A stretch of DNA of 7,188 nt from UBA1412 sp964609795 (GCA_964609795.1 CAZSTC010000098.1:1-7188), one strand, 5' to 3'. Positions 1 to 6,940 are shown, counted from the stretch's first letter. The notes: a model not told the origin generated them from the sequence alone. Program-made: numbers and translations.

Positions 1-1086
1 GGGCTCGTCGTGGGGCAGCACGGTCCGGTTGTGACAGACGACGCTGCGATTGGCCTCTTTAAAAGTCTGCTCGAAAAGATCCTTCCAACCGCCGGGGATG
101 AACCCGCGCAGAATCGTTGAAAAGAGAATCGACTTCACCTCTTTGCGGGTGACCTTCACTTTCTGGGAGGGATCGAGCGGGTTGGTTTCCCCTAGGAGCT
201 TGAGCGTTTTGGCACCGATCAGGATGGGCCAGGTGCAGCCGAGCCGCATGAGCCAGGTCCGCCAGCGCCCGGGGGTATCCTCCAGATATTGCGCGCCATC
301 CTGCAGGTAGAAAAGCGCCTTAGCCAGGTACCATTTATAGTAGGTGCGCAGGAAGGGATAGGAATCGGGATTCCTGAGCGAATCGACCGAGAGATCGAGC
401 TTTCGGAGCGATTCCTCGGGCAGGTAACAGCGGCCGTTCTTCAGGTCTGCGGGCAGATCCCGGAGGATATTGACTAGCTGCAATCCTTTGCCGAAATGGA
501 TGGCGTTTTCAAAAAGTTTCTCTTCGTTGATCACCGCCCGGGGATAGAGATGGCGGCGGCAAATCCGGGTCCAGAATTCGCCCACACAGCCTGCCACGCT
601 GTAGGTATATTCATCCAACTCTTCCTCGGTCTGGAGCGCGCGAACCGTCTCGGGCTCACGTCCCACGACGAAGCGTTGGAGGTCCATCAACTGCCCCTCG
701 GTAATCGTCTCCAGGACGGCGTGGATATCGGCCCGGTCTTCGGCTGAAAATTTCTCGACTCTGCGGATGACCTCGCCGACATTCTCGAGCAAGGTTTTCT
801 CCGAAGTCTCTGCCTGCGCCTGAAGCAAAGCCGAGACTTCCGAATCGCCTTCGACAAATGAGCTGCTCTGGCCGGCCAGAATCGCCGCACGCAACCGCTG
901 CAATACTTCAACGCGCACCTCCGCCGGGATCAGCTCCGTATCGGCGATCGTATCGGTGGCACGCGCCAGGAGGTAGGCAGCAGAAATCTGCATACGAATG
1001 GAGCCGGGCAGCACGCGCATCGTCAGGTAGAACGAGCGAGAGACTTCTTTGAGAAGCTTCATGAGCTGTGGAGGTTTGGATTTCAT
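1..1086 (-). CDS. Squalene/phytoene synthase family protein (probable squalene synthase), 3' end outside window
   Basis: Trans-isoprenyl diphosphate synthase fold enzyme that joins two prenyl diphosphates head to head, most likely two farnesyl diphosphates to squalene (precursor of hopanoids, sterols or C30 carotenoids). The 362 visible codons are open to the window edge. The N-terminus has the family's SRSFYLT segment (residues 16-22). The first aspartate-rich motif is DTIAD (45-49), followed by YSVAGCVGEFW (162-172), and the second motif is NILRDLPADLKNGRCYLP (206-223) with D210 and D214 as the Mg-diphosphate ligands. At 362 or more residues it is longer than HpnC/HpnD or CrtB/CrtM types (about 280-300) and nearer to single-enzyme squalene synthases, but squalene versus phytoene product cannot be settled by eye. 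The ATG at 1086 has a strong Shine-Dalgarno AAAGGAG seven bases upstream. It lies 40 bases downstream of argH and is probably co-transcribed with it. No partner such as a squalene-hopene cyclase is visible. Confidence 0.88.
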   Translation of the reverse strand, partial: MKSKPPQLMKLLKEVSRSFYLTMRVLPGSIRMQISAAYLLARATDTIADTELIPAEVRVEVLQRLRAAILAGQSSSFVEGDSEVSALLQAQAETSEKTLLENVGEVIRRVEKFSAEDRADIHAVLETITEGQLMDLQRFVVGREPETVRALQTEEELDEYTYSVAGCVGEFWTRICRRHLYPRAVINEEKLFENAIHFGKGLQLVNILRDLPADLKNGRCYLPEESLRKLDLSVDSLRNPDSYPFLRTYYKWYLAKALFYLQDGAQYLEDTPGRWRTWLMRLGCTWPILIGAKTLKLLGETNPLDPSQKVKVTRKEVKSILFSTILRGFIPGGWKDLFEQTFKEANRSVVCHNRTVLPHDEP

Positions 1087-1093
1087 CCCGTGG

Positions 1094-1100
1094 CTCCTTT
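1094..1100 (-). promoter_or_regulatory. Ribosome binding site of the squalene synthase-like gene
   Basis: On the minus strand AAAGGAG is followed by seven bases and then the ATG at 1086. It is the clearest Shine-Dalgarno sequence in the window and decides this start over the in-frame ATG at codon 9. A second purine-rich GAGGAG lies a little further upstream. Confidence 0.75.
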
Positions 1101-1126
1101 GCGTTGTCTCCTCGGAAGGGCGCAAA

Positions 1127-2560
1127 TTAGGGCCTTTCGCAGCCAATAGAGTAGGCTCCCAGGCGTTCCTGCCAGTGCGCGAACTCGGCGTTCATCGGTT
1201 GAGTGCCGCCGGAGCCGACGCAGGTTTTCTTGCTCATCGCTTTTTCCAATTGGAAGGTCTCCAGAATATCGGCTTCAAAAAGCGGGTTCACCTGCCGGAA
1301 TTCCTCCAGCGAAAGTTCGTTCAGGAGGACACCTTTCTTCTCAGCCATGGCGACAAGCTCTCCCACGGCATGATGGCCCAGACGGAAAGCGACCCCTTTA
1401 CGCACGAGATAATCCACCAGGTCGGTGGCCAGAAGAGCGGGGTCGGAAGCCGCCCGGCGGCAACGCTCCTTCTTCAGAGTCACTTCGCGAAGCATGGCGG
1501 CCCAGATTTCCAGGGTGAGTCGGACGGTTTTGAAGCTGTCAAAGAGCCGCTCCTTATCCTCCTGGAGATCGCGATTATAGGTCATGGGCAAACCCTTCAG
1601 GAGCGTGAGCAGGGCCATGAGGTTGCCCACGACGCGGCCGGTCTTGCCGCGGCTCAATTCGGCTACGTCCAGATTCTTCTTTTGCGGCATCAGCGAAGAG
1701 CCGGTAGTGAAGGCGTCTGAGACGCGGATAAAATCAAATTCGCTGCTGCTCCAGAGGATGAAATCTTCAGAAAGCCGCGACAGATGAACGGCGATCAGGG
1801 AACAAATCCCGCAGAGCTCGACCATGAAATCGCGATCGCTGACCGCATCCATGGAGTTGCGCGACACCCGGGGGCGTCCCTCCGGATCGACAAAGCCTAG
1901 AAGAAGGGCGACCTTTTCCCGGTCCAGTGGCAGTGTGCTGCCGGCCAGAGCGCCTGCCCCCAGCGGGCAGACATTGACCCGTTTATAGGCATCGCCCAGG
2001 CGTTCATAATCGCGGTCAAACATCTCCATGTAGGCCATGAGATGATGAGCAAAATAGACCGGCTGAGCTCTCTGAAGATGAGTGTAGCCGGGAATGATCA
2101 CATCCGAATGCTCTTGCGCCAAAGCCAACAGGCTCTTTTGAACCTTGAGGAGGCTCTCACCCAGGCTCTGCATCGCACCGCGCTGCCACAGGCGCATACT
2201 CACGGCCACCTGATCATTGCGCGAGCGGCCCGTATGGAGTTTGGCACCGGCCGGAGTGCGGCGGGTCAGCTCAGACTCGATATTCATGTGGACATCCTCG
2301 TGCTCCGGTCTCCAGACAAAAGTCCCCTGAGCGATCTCCCGGGCGATTTCATCCAGGTTCGTCTGAATGGCCCGGTTTTCCTCTTCACTGAGGATGCCCA
2401 GTGAATGAATCATCTCCGCATGAGCCTTGGAGCCGGCAATATCGGCCTGCGCCAACTGATAATCAAAGGAGATGGATTCGGTGAACTCGGCCACGATCTG
2501 CGCCGGTCCCTCTGAAAAGCGTCCGCTTCTGGAAACAACATTCTGCATACTTTTGCCCAT
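1127..2560 (-). CDS. argH: Argininosuccinate lyase
   Basis: Cytoplasmic homotetrameric enzyme of the fumarase/aspartase superfamily; it cleaves argininosuccinate to arginine and fumarate in the last step of arginine synthesis. At 477 residues it is full length (family about 460). Visible family segments in order are SGRFSEGP (12-19), EDVHMNIESEL (88-98), LHTGRSRNDQV (108-118), GYTHLQRAQP (158-167) with the conserved histidine H161, and the signature GSSLMPQKKN (287-296) carrying the catalytic serine loop. The C-terminal part contains YLVRKGVAFRLGHHAVGE (384-401). One oddity is that the usual proline after the signature (KKNPD) is leucine 297 (CTG) here. No good Shine-Dalgarno precedes ATG 2560; an in-frame ATG at codon 5 is the alternative, also without one. 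A small inverted repeat, TCTACAATAGA, sits just before the start. It lies 55 bases after pheT and 40 before the squalene synthase-like gene. No argG or other arginine gene is in view. Confidence 0.97.
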   Translation of the reverse strand: MGKSMQNVVSRSGRFSEGPAQIVAEFTESISFDYQLAQADIAGSKAHAEMIHSLGILSEEENRAIQTNLDEIAREIAQGTFVWRPEHEDVHMNIESELTRRTPAGAKLHTGRSRNDQVAVSMRLWQRGAMQSLGESLLKVQKSLLALAQEHSDVIIPGYTHLQRAQPVYFAHHLMAYMEMFDRDYERLGDAYKRVNVCPLGAGALAGSTLPLDREKVALLLGFVDPEGRPRVSRNSMDAVSDRDFMVELCGICSLIAVHLSRLSEDFILWSSSEFDFIRVSDAFTTGSSLMPQKKNLDVAELSRGKTGRVVGNLMALLTLLKGLPMTYNRDLQEDKERLFDSFKTVRLTLEIWAAMLREVTLKKERCRRAASDPALLATDLVDYLVRKGVAFRLGHHAVGELVAMAEKKGVLLNELSLEEFRQVNPLFEADILETFQLEKAMSKKTCVGSGGTQPMNAEFAHWQERLGAYSIGCERP

Positions 2561-2615
2561 AGTCTATTGTAGATTCTACTCTGCCGCCCGATAAAGGTCA
2601 AAGAGTCTCGGAAGC

Positions 2616-5075
2616 CTAACGCAGGGTCGCGTGGAGATTACTCTGGAGGCTCTCCAGGACCTTCTGATGGTCGCTATTGACCTCCTGCTCCGTCAGGGTG
2701 CGCTCATTGTGGCGGTAGGTGAAAGCATAGGCCATGCTCTTCTTGTCTTCCGGGATTCCTTTGCCCTTGAAGATATCGAAGAGCTCCACCTTTTCCAGGA
2801 ATGAGGGTTTCGCTTTTTTGACGACGACCATCACCGAGTCATGGGTCACGCCTGAATCGACCAGCATGGCGACATCTCTGCGGCTAACCGGAAAATCATT
2901 TATCGGCTTGAAGCTGCGGGCCGAATTGCTGCGGGCCTGAACCAGCTCCAGATTCCACTCCGCCATGAAGACCGGGTCGCGCATATCCATCTTGCGCACC
3001 AGCGGCGGGAAAACCTGCCCGAAACGTCCCAGCTCCGCCTTGCCCTGAACGATCTTGCCCCACTCCACAAAGAGCGGGTGCGGCTCCTCTGAACGGTTGA
3101 AGACGAAACCCTTCAATCCCATCCGCTCGGCAAAAACTTCCAGAGCGCCTTTCAAGTCAAATAAATCGCATTTCTCCGAACGCTCGGCACCGCTCCAGAA
3201 AAGTTGAGAGCGCTGACCGGTCATGACAAGCGCCAACTTGAGCTGCTCCGTATATTGCTTCCCATTGGAGGGAATGAAGACGCGCCCGATTTCAAAGAGC
3301 GCCACATCCGAAGTGCCGTGGTTGATATTGTGCGTCACGCAGGTAAGGAGGCCGGGCAGGAGGCTCGGGCGCAGCACATCCATGTCGTTACTGAGCGGAT
3401 TCTTGAGCTCCACCGGATGCGGGCAGACACACTCTGCCGAGGTTTTGGAAATTAGGGTTTGGCCCTGGGTCTCGTAGAAACCCAGTCCGACCAGGAGCGA
3501 GCGAACGTCGTTGAGGAAATCAACCACCTTATCATAAGGGTTCGAGCCCAGGGAGCCGATCATGAGGCGCGAAGGGATTTTATCCACACCGTAGAGGCGG
3601 CCCACTTCTTCAATGAGGTCGGCCTCACGTTTCAAATCGACGCGATAAGTCGGTATCTTCACGGTCACCTGCGAAGCCTCCAATTCAGGAGTCGCCTCAG
3701 GCACCGGAGTCAATTCCAGGCTTGCCAGGAAAGCTTTTTGTCTTGCGGGAGCGATTCTTACCCCCAGGAGCGCATCCGTGCGTTCATAGCGCAGAGTGAT
3801 TTTCTTCTCCTTCGGCTGCACCGGCCAGGCATCCACGACGCCTTTGCAGATTTTTCCGCCGGCTAGCTGCACAAAAAGCTGAGCCGCCCGACGGCTGGCA
3901 TACTCGCAAATCCCGACATCCGAACCGCGTTCGTAACGGTAGGAGGCATCGGTACGCAAGCCCAGTTTTTTGGAAGTCGCGCGGATATTCTGCGGTTTGA
4001 AACAGGCGCTCTCCAGGAGCACATCCACCGTCTGGTCATTGATTTCGGTATTGAGGCCGCCCATCACGCCGGCCAGAGCCGTTGCGCGGGTTTCATCGGC
4101 GATGACCTGCATCTCCGCGCTCAAAGTATGCTCCTCGCCATCCAGCGTCGTGAACTTCTCACCCTCGGCAGCACGGCGCACCACGATCATCGGCTTGGAC
4201 GCTCCTTCGGCGGCTTTGAGCAGATGGTAATCGAAGGCATGAAGCGGCTGGCCCGTCTCGAGCATGATGAAATTGGTCACGTCAACGATGTTGTTGATAC
4301 TGCGCAGACCGACCTTTTCGAGAGTCTCCCGGAGCCAATCAGGACTGGGCCCGACCTTGACGCCGCGAATCACCCGGGCCACGTAACGCGGACAGAGCTC
4401 GGCATCCTCCAGGCGAACTCCCACATAGTTCTCAATCGGCTGATCGGGATCGGTGATCGCCTCCAGCGCTTCATCGGAAACGGGAGGAATCGTCAAAGGC
4501 ATTCCGGTCAGGGCGCTGATCTCCCGGGCGATGCCAATCACGCTATTCCAATCGGGGCGATTGGGGGTGATCTCCATATCATAAGTCACGTCTCCTTTGC
4601 CCCGGCCCAGGTACTCGGAGAAAGGCTGGCCCACGGTCGCATCCTCAGGCAGGATCATGAGCCCGCTATGATCCTGGGATAATCCCAGCTCACGGCCGCT
4701 GCACATCATGCCCTGGCTCTCGACCCCGCGCAGCTTGCTCACCTTGATCATGAAAGGCTCTTCCTTGGGATCAATCTGGGGCATCACGCATCCGGGCAAA
4801 GCCAGAGGCACTTTATCGCCGACCTTGAAATTGCTGGCCCCGCAGACGACGGTCCGCTCTCCCCGGCCATCAGCGACGCGGTTGACAGAGAGCTTTTCGG
4901 CATTGGGATGCTGCTTGCTTTCAAGCACCTGCCCGACGACGATCCCATCAAAGCCGGCGCTGGTCCGCTTCATATCCTCTACCTCCATGCCCAGGAGGGT
5001 GAGCTGCTCCTTCAATTCATCGGGCGTTCCCTGATAATCAGTATATCGTTTAAGCCAATTGAGCGTGATCTTCAT
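2616..5075 (-). CDS. pheT: Phenylalanine--tRNA ligase beta subunit
   Basis: Beta subunit of the alpha2-beta2 phenylalanyl-tRNA synthetase, which charges tRNA-Phe; beta binds tRNA and edits mis-charged Tyr, while alpha (pheS) holds the active site. The 819 residues are close to the usual bacterial length of about 800. Domains in order are the N-terminal MKITLNWLKRY; an OB-fold tRNA-binding domain (about 40-150, with HPNAEKL at 56-62); the B3/B4 editing domain (about 215-400, with INNIVDVTNF 260-269 and GQPLHAFDY 275-283); the B5 domain (about 425-500, with IPTYRVDLKREADLIEEVGR 474-493); a catalytic-like core (about 510-710, with NPLSNDMDVLRPSLLPGLL 559-577); and a C-terminal anticodon-binding FDX-ACB domain (about 723-819, FPVSRRDVAMLV). 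I chose ATG 5075 because MKITLNWL is the family's usual start. The frame stays open to a TTG at 5114, which would add 13 unusual residues without a ribosome site. pheS is absent from both flanks, which is unusual. Confidence 0.97.
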   Translation of the reverse strand: MKITLNWLKRYTDYQGTPDELKEQLTLLGMEVEDMKRTSAGFDGIVVGQVLESKQHPNAEKLSVNRVADGRGERTVVCGASNFKVGDKVPLALPGCVMPQIDPKEEPFMIKVSKLRGVESQGMMCSGRELGLSQDHSGLMILPEDATVGQPFSEYLGRGKGDVTYDMEITPNRPDWNSVIGIAREISALTGMPLTIPPVSDEALEAITDPDQPIENYVGVRLEDAELCPRYVARVIRGVKVGPSPDWLRETLEKVGLRSINNIVDVTNFIMLETGQPLHAFDYHLLKAAEGASKPMIVVRRAAEGEKFTTLDGEEHTLSAEMQVIADETRATALAGVMGGLNTEINDQTVDVLLESACFKPQNIRATSKKLGLRTDASYRYERGSDVGICEYASRRAAQLFVQLAGGKICKGVVDAWPVQPKEKKITLRYERTDALLGVRIAPARQKAFLASLELTPVPEATPELEASQVTVKIPTYRVDLKREADLIEEVGRLYGVDKIPSRLMIGSLGSNPYDKVVDFLNDVRSLLVGLGFYETQGQTLISKTSAECVCPHPVELKNPLSNDMDVLRPSLLPGLLTCVTHNINHGTSDVALFEIGRVFIPSNGKQYTEQLKLALVMTGQRSQLFWSGAERSEKCDLFDLKGALEVFAERMGLKGFVFNRSEEPHPLFVEWGKIVQGKAELGRFGQVFPPLVRKMDMRDPVFMAEWNLELVQARSNSARSFKPINDFPVSRRDVAMLVDSGVTHDSVMVVVKKAKPSFLEKVELFDIFKGKGIPEDKKSMAYAFTYRHNERTLTEQEVNSDHQKVLESLQSNLHATLR

Positions 5076-5126
5076 TTCAAATTCTTGATTGTAAATGCGC
5101 TTGTTTGCAGACAACGCAAAAAAGAA

Positions 5127-5155
5127 AGGATAAAGAGGAGTGCCCCAATGTTCAA
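5127..5155 (-). promoter_or_regulatory. Possible sigma70-type promoter ahead of pheT
   Basis: In the 90-base gap between the MATE gene and pheT the minus strand reads TTGAAC (5155-5150), a 17-base spacer, then TATCCT (5132-5127). Each hexamer matches the sigma70 consensus at four of six positions and the spacing is ideal. It would start a transcript near 5120, about 45 bases ahead of the pheT ATG, giving pheT an expression level independent of the exporter. A short stem TTTGC/GCAAA lies within that leader. The match is weak and could be chance. Confidence 0.3.
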
Positions 5156-5165
5156 TAGCGGATTT

Positions 5166-6572
5166 TTAAATAATCTCCTTCACGATAGAGGGCTCTGCCG
5201 CCGCCGGGGCATGCTCGATCACTTTGATCTTCTTCCATTTCTCCGTCTTGAAGCGCCAGTAATAGGACGAAGCCTCCAGAAAGGCACAGCAGGAACAATA
5301 GAGCCAGACACCTGTAAGCCCCACTTTGAAATAAAAAATCAGGATCGCCATGCCGGGAATCATCAGCCCCCAGGCGCATAGGGTCGTAATGACGACACAG
5401 GCCCGGGTATCGCCCGCACCCCTGAGCAACCCCATGATGACGAACTTCGTGGCATCGAAAAAATTGTAGACCAGAACGAAGAGGAGGAGAGACCTCCCCT
5501 GCTCCACCACCTTGTCAAAGGAGATCGAGCCGTCATAGCTCTGCGGGGCAAATTGATTGAGAAGCCAACCCGGCAAGAGGAGATAGAATAGACCCATAAG
5601 CCCCATGTAGATAACTGCCATGAGCCAGGAGCGGAAGATCAGCCGGTAGATCAGATTCGGATGACGGGCCCCCATGAACTGACCCGTCAGAATCGCAGTG
5701 GCATCGGCCAAACCGAGCATCGGGTTGAAAGCCAGATGATTGATCGTCAGCACAATCGTCGCTACCACCATCGCCTCCTGGCTGATAAGACCGATCAGGA
5801 AAGTAAATGCGGTAAAAGCACCCACATCCGAAAAAATCTGCAACCCGGCCGGGCTCCCGAACCGAAAGAGACGCCGTATCTCCACCCAGGAAAAACTACG
5901 CTGGGAACGGGTGGGATACCGGGCCTGATCCTGAAACCAGAAGAGCAGAGCCGCCAGAAGAAAAGTGCAGGCCGCCGAAACGCTGGTAGCGATGCCCGCA
6001 CCGCGAATCCCCATTGCCGGAGCTCCCCACTTGCCGAAAATCAGCATGTAATCCAAAACCACATTGAGACTACACGCGGTCAAATTCACGAAGGCCGCAT
6101 GGCGGGTTCTGCCCACACCGCTGAAAAGCGAGATCAGCGCCGCGCTCATACACATGAAGGCGCCGCTCGGGATCAACGTAATAAAATAATCACGCTCCAT
6201 CGCTCTGATTTCCGGAGCATGGCCGCTGAACTCAATCAATCCCAGCCCCAGCCAGGGCATCACGAAAAGAACCAGGAGCCCAGAGCCCAGCGACAGATAA
6301 AATCCATTCCAGGCAGCCTTCACGCAGGATGCGCTGTCCCCTTTGCCGAAATATTGCGCAACGACCGTTGCCGTATAGGAAGAGAGCGCCAGGAAAAATG
6401 AGGTCAGAGTAAAGGAGAGCACTCCGGCTGGCAGCGCCGCGGCTACCTCCTGAGGCGAATTCATCGCAAGGAATTTGCGGTCGCAGAAGTGCATGATCGT
6501 CAAACCCGCATTCATAATAATGAGCGGATAGGCGACCTTCCAAATTCCAGAATAGCTACAGCGACTCTGCAT
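5166..6572 (-). CDS. MATE family efflux transporter
   Basis: Integral membrane antiporter of the MATE (NorM/DinF-like) family, which exports cationic drugs or metabolites using a Na+ or H+ gradient; the substrate cannot be inferred. The 468 residues and about twelve hydrophobic segments fit the family. The internal two-fold repeat is visible: AQYFGKGD (72-79) pairs with GQFMGARHP (297-305), and SGVGRTRHA (151-159) pairs with RGAGDTRA (384-391). The N-terminus has IWKVAYPLIIMNAGLTIMHF and then CDRKFL, where many relatives carry an aspartate-containing 'VDR' or 'VDT' segment. The tail after the last helix is basic (TEKWKKIKV), then Ala/Pro-rich. ATG 6572 is preferred because it leaves ten residues before the first helix. 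A TTG at 6596 would add eight residues, and neither start has a good ribosome site. A terminator-like hairpin and T-tract lie only 34 bases upstream, suggesting attenuation. It is the first gene of the minus-strand cluster. Confidence 0.92.
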   Translation of the reverse strand: MQSRCSYSGIWKVAYPLIIMNAGLTIMHFCDRKFLAMNSPQEVAAALPAGVLSFTLTSFFLALSSYTATVVAQYFGKGDSASCVKAAWNGFYLSLGSGLLVLFVMPWLGLGLIEFSGHAPEIRAMERDYFITLIPSGAFMCMSAALISLFSGVGRTRHAAFVNLTACSLNVVLDYMLIFGKWGAPAMGIRGAGIATSVSAACTFLLAALLFWFQDQARYPTRSQRSFSWVEIRRLFRFGSPAGLQIFSDVGAFTAFTFLIGLISQEAMVVATIVLTINHLAFNPMLGLADATAILTGQFMGARHPNLIYRLIFRSWLMAVIYMGLMGLFYLLLPGWLLNQFAPQSYDGSISFDKVVEQGRSLLLFVLVYNFFDATKFVIMGLLRGAGDTRACVVITTLCAWGLMIPGMAILIFYFKVGLTGVWLYCSCCAFLEASSYYWRFKTEKWKKIKVIEHAPAAAEPSIVKEII

Positions 6573-6605
6573 CAATACACGCGGCAAACGGGACAAATCA
6601 CTTTG

Positions 6606-6650
6606 AAAAATAAAAAATCCCCTTGGGGGTCAGCCTACGCTAACCGGGGA
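6606..6650 (-). terminator. Intrinsic terminator-like hairpin facing the MATE gene (possible attenuator)
   Basis: On the minus strand an outer stem TCCCC/GGGGA (6650-6646 with 6622-6618) encloses an inner stem GGTTAGC/GCTGACC (6645-6639 with 6634-6628, one G-T pair) with loop GTAG and a five-base bulge. It is followed directly by TTTTTTATTTTT (6617-6606). This has the form of a rho-independent terminator read in the same direction as the MATE gene, ending only 34 bases before its ATG. No complete upstream gene exists for it to terminate. It could therefore be an attenuator in the exporter's leader or the 3' end of a small RNA. In the plus direction no T-tract follows the stem. Confidence 0.55.
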
Positions 6651-6832
6651 TAAGACTTAAGGCATAGGGCCATTGAAAGTGAAGGACAAAAATGTAGACC
6701 TGCTGTCCCAGCACGAGCCACCCCGCCAAATAACACCTTTTCAAGAAAAGAGGCAACCTCTAAAGGATTACAATTCTGTAATAAACCGGGCCATTTTGGG
6801 GCGATTTTGGCGCAATAAAGGGGCCTTGCAAC
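6651..6832 (-). ncRNA. Possible structured leader RNA or small RNA upstream of the MATE gene
   Basis: Between a candidate promoter near 6839-6866 and the terminator-like hairpin at 6606-6650 the minus-strand transcript would contain several perfect short stems: TGCTG/CAGCA (6701-6713), AGAGG/CCTCT (6749-6761), CTTTTC/GAAAAG (6737-6750, competing with the previous one) and the later part of the AAAGGGG/CCCCTTT stem (6817-6838). The competing helices and the final terminator resemble the architecture of attenuated leaders. I do not recognise a known riboswitch class, and expression is not shown by the sequence. Confidence 0.3.
6767..6782. promoter_or_regulatory. Palindromic operator candidate 1
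   Basis: ATTACAATTCTGTAAT is an inverted repeat with seven-base arms ATTACAA and CTGTAAT around TT; six of the seven positions are symmetric. It differs from the second copy at 6851-6866 by a single base. Such a duplicated dyad is typical of a dimeric repressor's binding site. The regulator is not encoded in the window and I cannot assign a family: the TACA-N4-TGTA spacing differs from the N2 spacing of BlaI/CopY sites. Confidence 0.5.
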
Positions 6833-6838
6833 CCCTTT
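6817..6838. repeat. Inverted repeat (hairpin) between the two operator-like palindromes
   Basis: AAAGGGG (6817-6823) and CCCCTTT (6832-6838) form a perfect seven-base stem around the loop CCTTGCAA. On the plus strand only four T residues follow, partly within the stem, so it is a poor terminator. It may be the 5' structure of a minus-strand leader or simply part of the regulatory architecture. Confidence 0.4.
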
Positions 6839-6866
6839 TCTATAAAAAAAATTACAATTTTGTAAT
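6839..6866 (-). promoter_or_regulatory. Weak promoter candidate for the MATE leader, overlapped by palindrome 2
   Basis: On the minus strand a -10-like TATAGA (6844-6839) lies 16 bases after ATTACA, which occupies the -35 position within the palindrome at 6851-6866. The -10 is reasonable but the -35 is poor, so the promoter would be weak or need an activator. Its position would let a protein bound to the palindrome directly block RNA polymerase. The resulting leader to the MATE start would be about 260 bases and would include both the second palindrome and the terminator-like hairpin. Confidence 0.25.
6851..6866. promoter_or_regulatory. Palindromic operator candidate 2 (perfect dyad)
   Basis: ATTACAATTTTGTAAT has perfectly symmetric seven-base arms, ATTACAA and TTGTAAT, separated by TT. 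It matches copy 1 at 15 of 16 positions; the centres are 84 bp apart, close to eight helical turns. It is flanked on the MATE side by an A-run (minus-strand T-run) that is part of a candidate promoter spacer. Confidence 0.55.
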
Positions 6867-6940
6867 GTTCGCATCTTCTTCATTAAGAATTGCTTATGAA
6901 TATTCCTCGCCCCGAAAGTGTTTGGAAATGAAATTTTTTC

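Noticed and set aside
1049..1720. Long plus-strand open frame opposite argH (223 codons)
   Set aside because: It is antisense to the strongly conserved argH sequence and is a GC-driven shadow; its translation resembles no protein family.
5109..5120. Twelve-base match AGACAACGCAAA shared (in opposite orientation) with the argH-squalene synthase gap near 1100
   Set aside because: It is short, has no symmetry, lies in unrelated contexts (one beside a ribosome site) and occurs only twice; chance is sufficient.
5661..6401. Plus-strand open frame of 246 codons opposite the MATE gene
   Set aside because: The sequence is rich in H, R, Q and E with no hydrophobic pattern, as expected from the complement of membrane-helix codons; the MATE frame is clearly the real gene.
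6767..6782. BlaI/CopY or OhrR operator
   Set aside because: BlaI/CopY sites have TACA-N2-TGTA and OhrR sites TACAATT-N-AATTGTA; the spacing here is TACA-N4-TGTA, so a family assignment would be a guess.
6817..6838. Hairpin AAAGGGG/CCCCTTT as a plus-strand terminator
   Set aside because: The T-run is only four bases and partly within the stem, and no plus-strand gene ends before it.
6767..6866. The 100-bp block between the palindromes as a MITE or other mobile element
   Set aside because: The ends match only because each is itself a palindrome. No target-site duplication or inverted-repeat similarity extends inside the block.
6635..6883. Open frame of 82 codons on the minus strand in the intergenic region
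   Set aside because: It has no ribosome site, its stop lies inside the terminator-like hairpin, and the repeated LQNCN in its translation is just the two DNA palindromes read in the same frame. No domain or export signal is recognisable.
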